Assembly: GCA_003577005.1 (NCBI GenBank)
Contig: QEUW01000417.1
Location: forward strand, 1 to 6,613
DNA from: Chloroflexota bacterium
GTDB lineage: Bacteria; Chloroflexota; Anaerolineae; Caldilineales; Caldilineaceae
Direction of reading: 5' to 3'
Length of the DNA stretch: 6,613 nt
Shown here in pieces: positions 6,128 through 6,613 of this stretch. Under the pieces are notes generated by a model. That model saw only the letters and a list, made by a program, of their open reading frames with translations, was not told the DNA's origin and ran no database searches. The position numbers were made by a program, and so were the translations under genes. Every line of letters starts with the position of its first letter. The stretch's first letter is position 1.

Positions 6128-6156
6128 ATTATTGCAGAGCTCCGACGCGGTGTCTA
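6128..6156 (-). promoter_or_regulatory. Sigma70-like promoter of the kinase-regulator operon
   Basis: On the minus strand TAGACA (6156-6151, 5 of 6 matches to TTGACA) is separated by exactly 17 bases from AATAAT (6133-6128, 5 of 6 matches to TATAAT). Transcription would begin near 6120, leaving an untranslated leader of ~53 bases before the kinase ATG. This is the best promoter-like sequence in the window and lies in the expected place. Confidence 0.55.
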
Positions 6157-6467
6157 TCAGACATGATTCGCATGGTTGTACGACATTTTTCCCGCACCCG
6201 ATCCATTTGTCGCAACACAGACGTACACTGCCAGTAGTCATACCTGGTGCAGGTTGATCGCTAACTTTTGACGTAGACCGCACCAAGACTGGTGGATATG
6301 CCTGACCTATCCCGTTGATTTGCACGTAAACTAGGCTTAAGGCTGTTCTCGACGCGGCGCTTTCCCGCTATGATCAGAGCCACGAGGATGACAAACCAAC
6401 GAGATGGCAAGCTGAATCACCGCCGGCCATCTTGTCACAGTGTAAAGCCAAAAAGGTATGCACACGA
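6157..6467. other. Intergenic stretch between divergent kinase and pseudopilin genes, nothing recognised
   Basis: No gene is supported here. Short open frames on both strands have weak starts and no recognisable protein features. The plus-strand promoter for the TadE-like gene should be in this region, but TTGACG at 6268 and TTGATT at 6315 have no good -10 box at the proper distance. Confidence 0.4.
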
Positions 6468-6613
6468 TTGTTCGACTGTACCAGTGGGGCTGCCCGCGAA
6501 AGGGGTCATACGGGAATCGACTATACCCATCCAGAGCAATTTTGCCGCCGGCACACAAGCCAGGAAAGCGGGTCTGCGCTGGTGGAGTTTGCCTTTTCGC
6601 TCATGGTCTTGCT
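6468..6613 (+). CDS. TadE/TadG-like pseudopilin, 5' fragment cut by window end
   Basis: The frame is open from 6330 to the window end. From base 6561 it reads Q-E-S-G-S-A-L-V-E-F-A-F-S-L-M-V-L-L, matching the N-terminal signature of TadE-family pseudopilins (G-[SQ]-x-x-V-E-F-A-L then a hydrophobic helix). Glu at +5 after the Gly (6570-6572) fits a prepilin-peptidase site, with cleavage before Ser and methylation or assembly involving Glu5. An Arg-Arg pair precedes it, as is usual for a cytoplasmic leader. No ATG or GTG lies upstream in frame. TTG at 6468, with AAAAGG 11 bases before it, is my best start; TTG at 6432 or a missed frameshift are alternatives. By family, TadE-like proteins are minor pilins of tight-adherence (Flp) pili. 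The motif is strong; the start and the state of the rest of the gene are unknown. Confidence 0.6.
   Translation, partial: MFDCTSGAARERGHTGIDYTHPEQFCRRHTSQESGSALVEFAFSLMVL

Noticed and set aside
6268..6343. Plus-strand promoter for the TadE-like gene (TTGACG at 6268 or TTGATT at 6315)
   Set aside because: No acceptable -10 box occurs 16-18 bases downstream of either.
6122..6558. Two short minus-strand open frames (6122-6325, GTG start, Cys-rich; and 6337-6558)
   Set aside because: Neither has a Shine-Dalgarno sequence or a recognisable family. One runs into the -10 box of the kinase promoter, and the other is antisense to the TadE-like gene.
6388..6613. Plus-strand frame starting with ATG at 6388 and open to the window end
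   Set aside because: Its product has no recognisable features, while the frame beside it contains a clear TadE signature.

Overview
The window looks like chromosomal DNA from a moderately GC-rich bacterium, most likely a member of the Chloroflexota. This is inferred from three things: a soluble multi-PAS/GAF histidine kinase of the NarL type paired with a LuxR-type regulator, a secreted protein whose C-terminus ends in the 'LFLPFVVRE' style common in secreted Chloroflexota proteins, and a TadE-like pseudopilin start. No 16S or other phylogenetic marker is present, so the assignment is tentative.

Layout. (1) 2-1033, plus strand: the 3' part of a polysaccharide-deacetylase-like (NodB-fold) protein whose start lies before the window. 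(2) A 9-bp palindrome at 1052-1073 sits between two convergent stop codons and probably ends transcription from both sides. (3) 2521-1079, minus strand: a secreted metzincin-like zinc metalloprotease with a bacterial Ig-like domain, GTG start and a clear Shine-Dalgarno sequence. (4) 2522-3031 is a 510-bp gap with two dense blocks of secondary structure. The first (2531-2637) folds on paper into a compact four-way junction whose closing helix covers part of the protease ribosome-binding site. The second (2835-2961) is a cluster of hairpins, including a perfect 20-bp inverted repeat. (5) 6067-3032, minus strand: a two-gene operon encoding a cytoplasmic PAS-PAS-PAS-GAF-HisKA_3-HATPase sensor kinase, then, 18 bp later, its NarL/FixJ response regulator. 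A good sigma70-like promoter (TAGACA-17-AATAAT) precedes the kinase. (6) 6468-6613, plus strand: the 5' end of a TadE/TadG-like pseudopilin gene, cut off by the window edge.

How the parts may work together. The kinase and regulator almost certainly form one signalling pair; the input is unknown, but the first PAS domain resembles the FixL subtype and keeps a histidine at the heme-ligand position. The deacetylase-like protein, the secreted protease and the pseudopilin all concern the cell surface or exterior. Nothing in the sequence shows directly that the two-component system controls them. The most unusual item is the structured leader in front of the protease gene, which could be a cis-regulatory RNA. 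It was found by eye only, with no folding-energy or covariation support.
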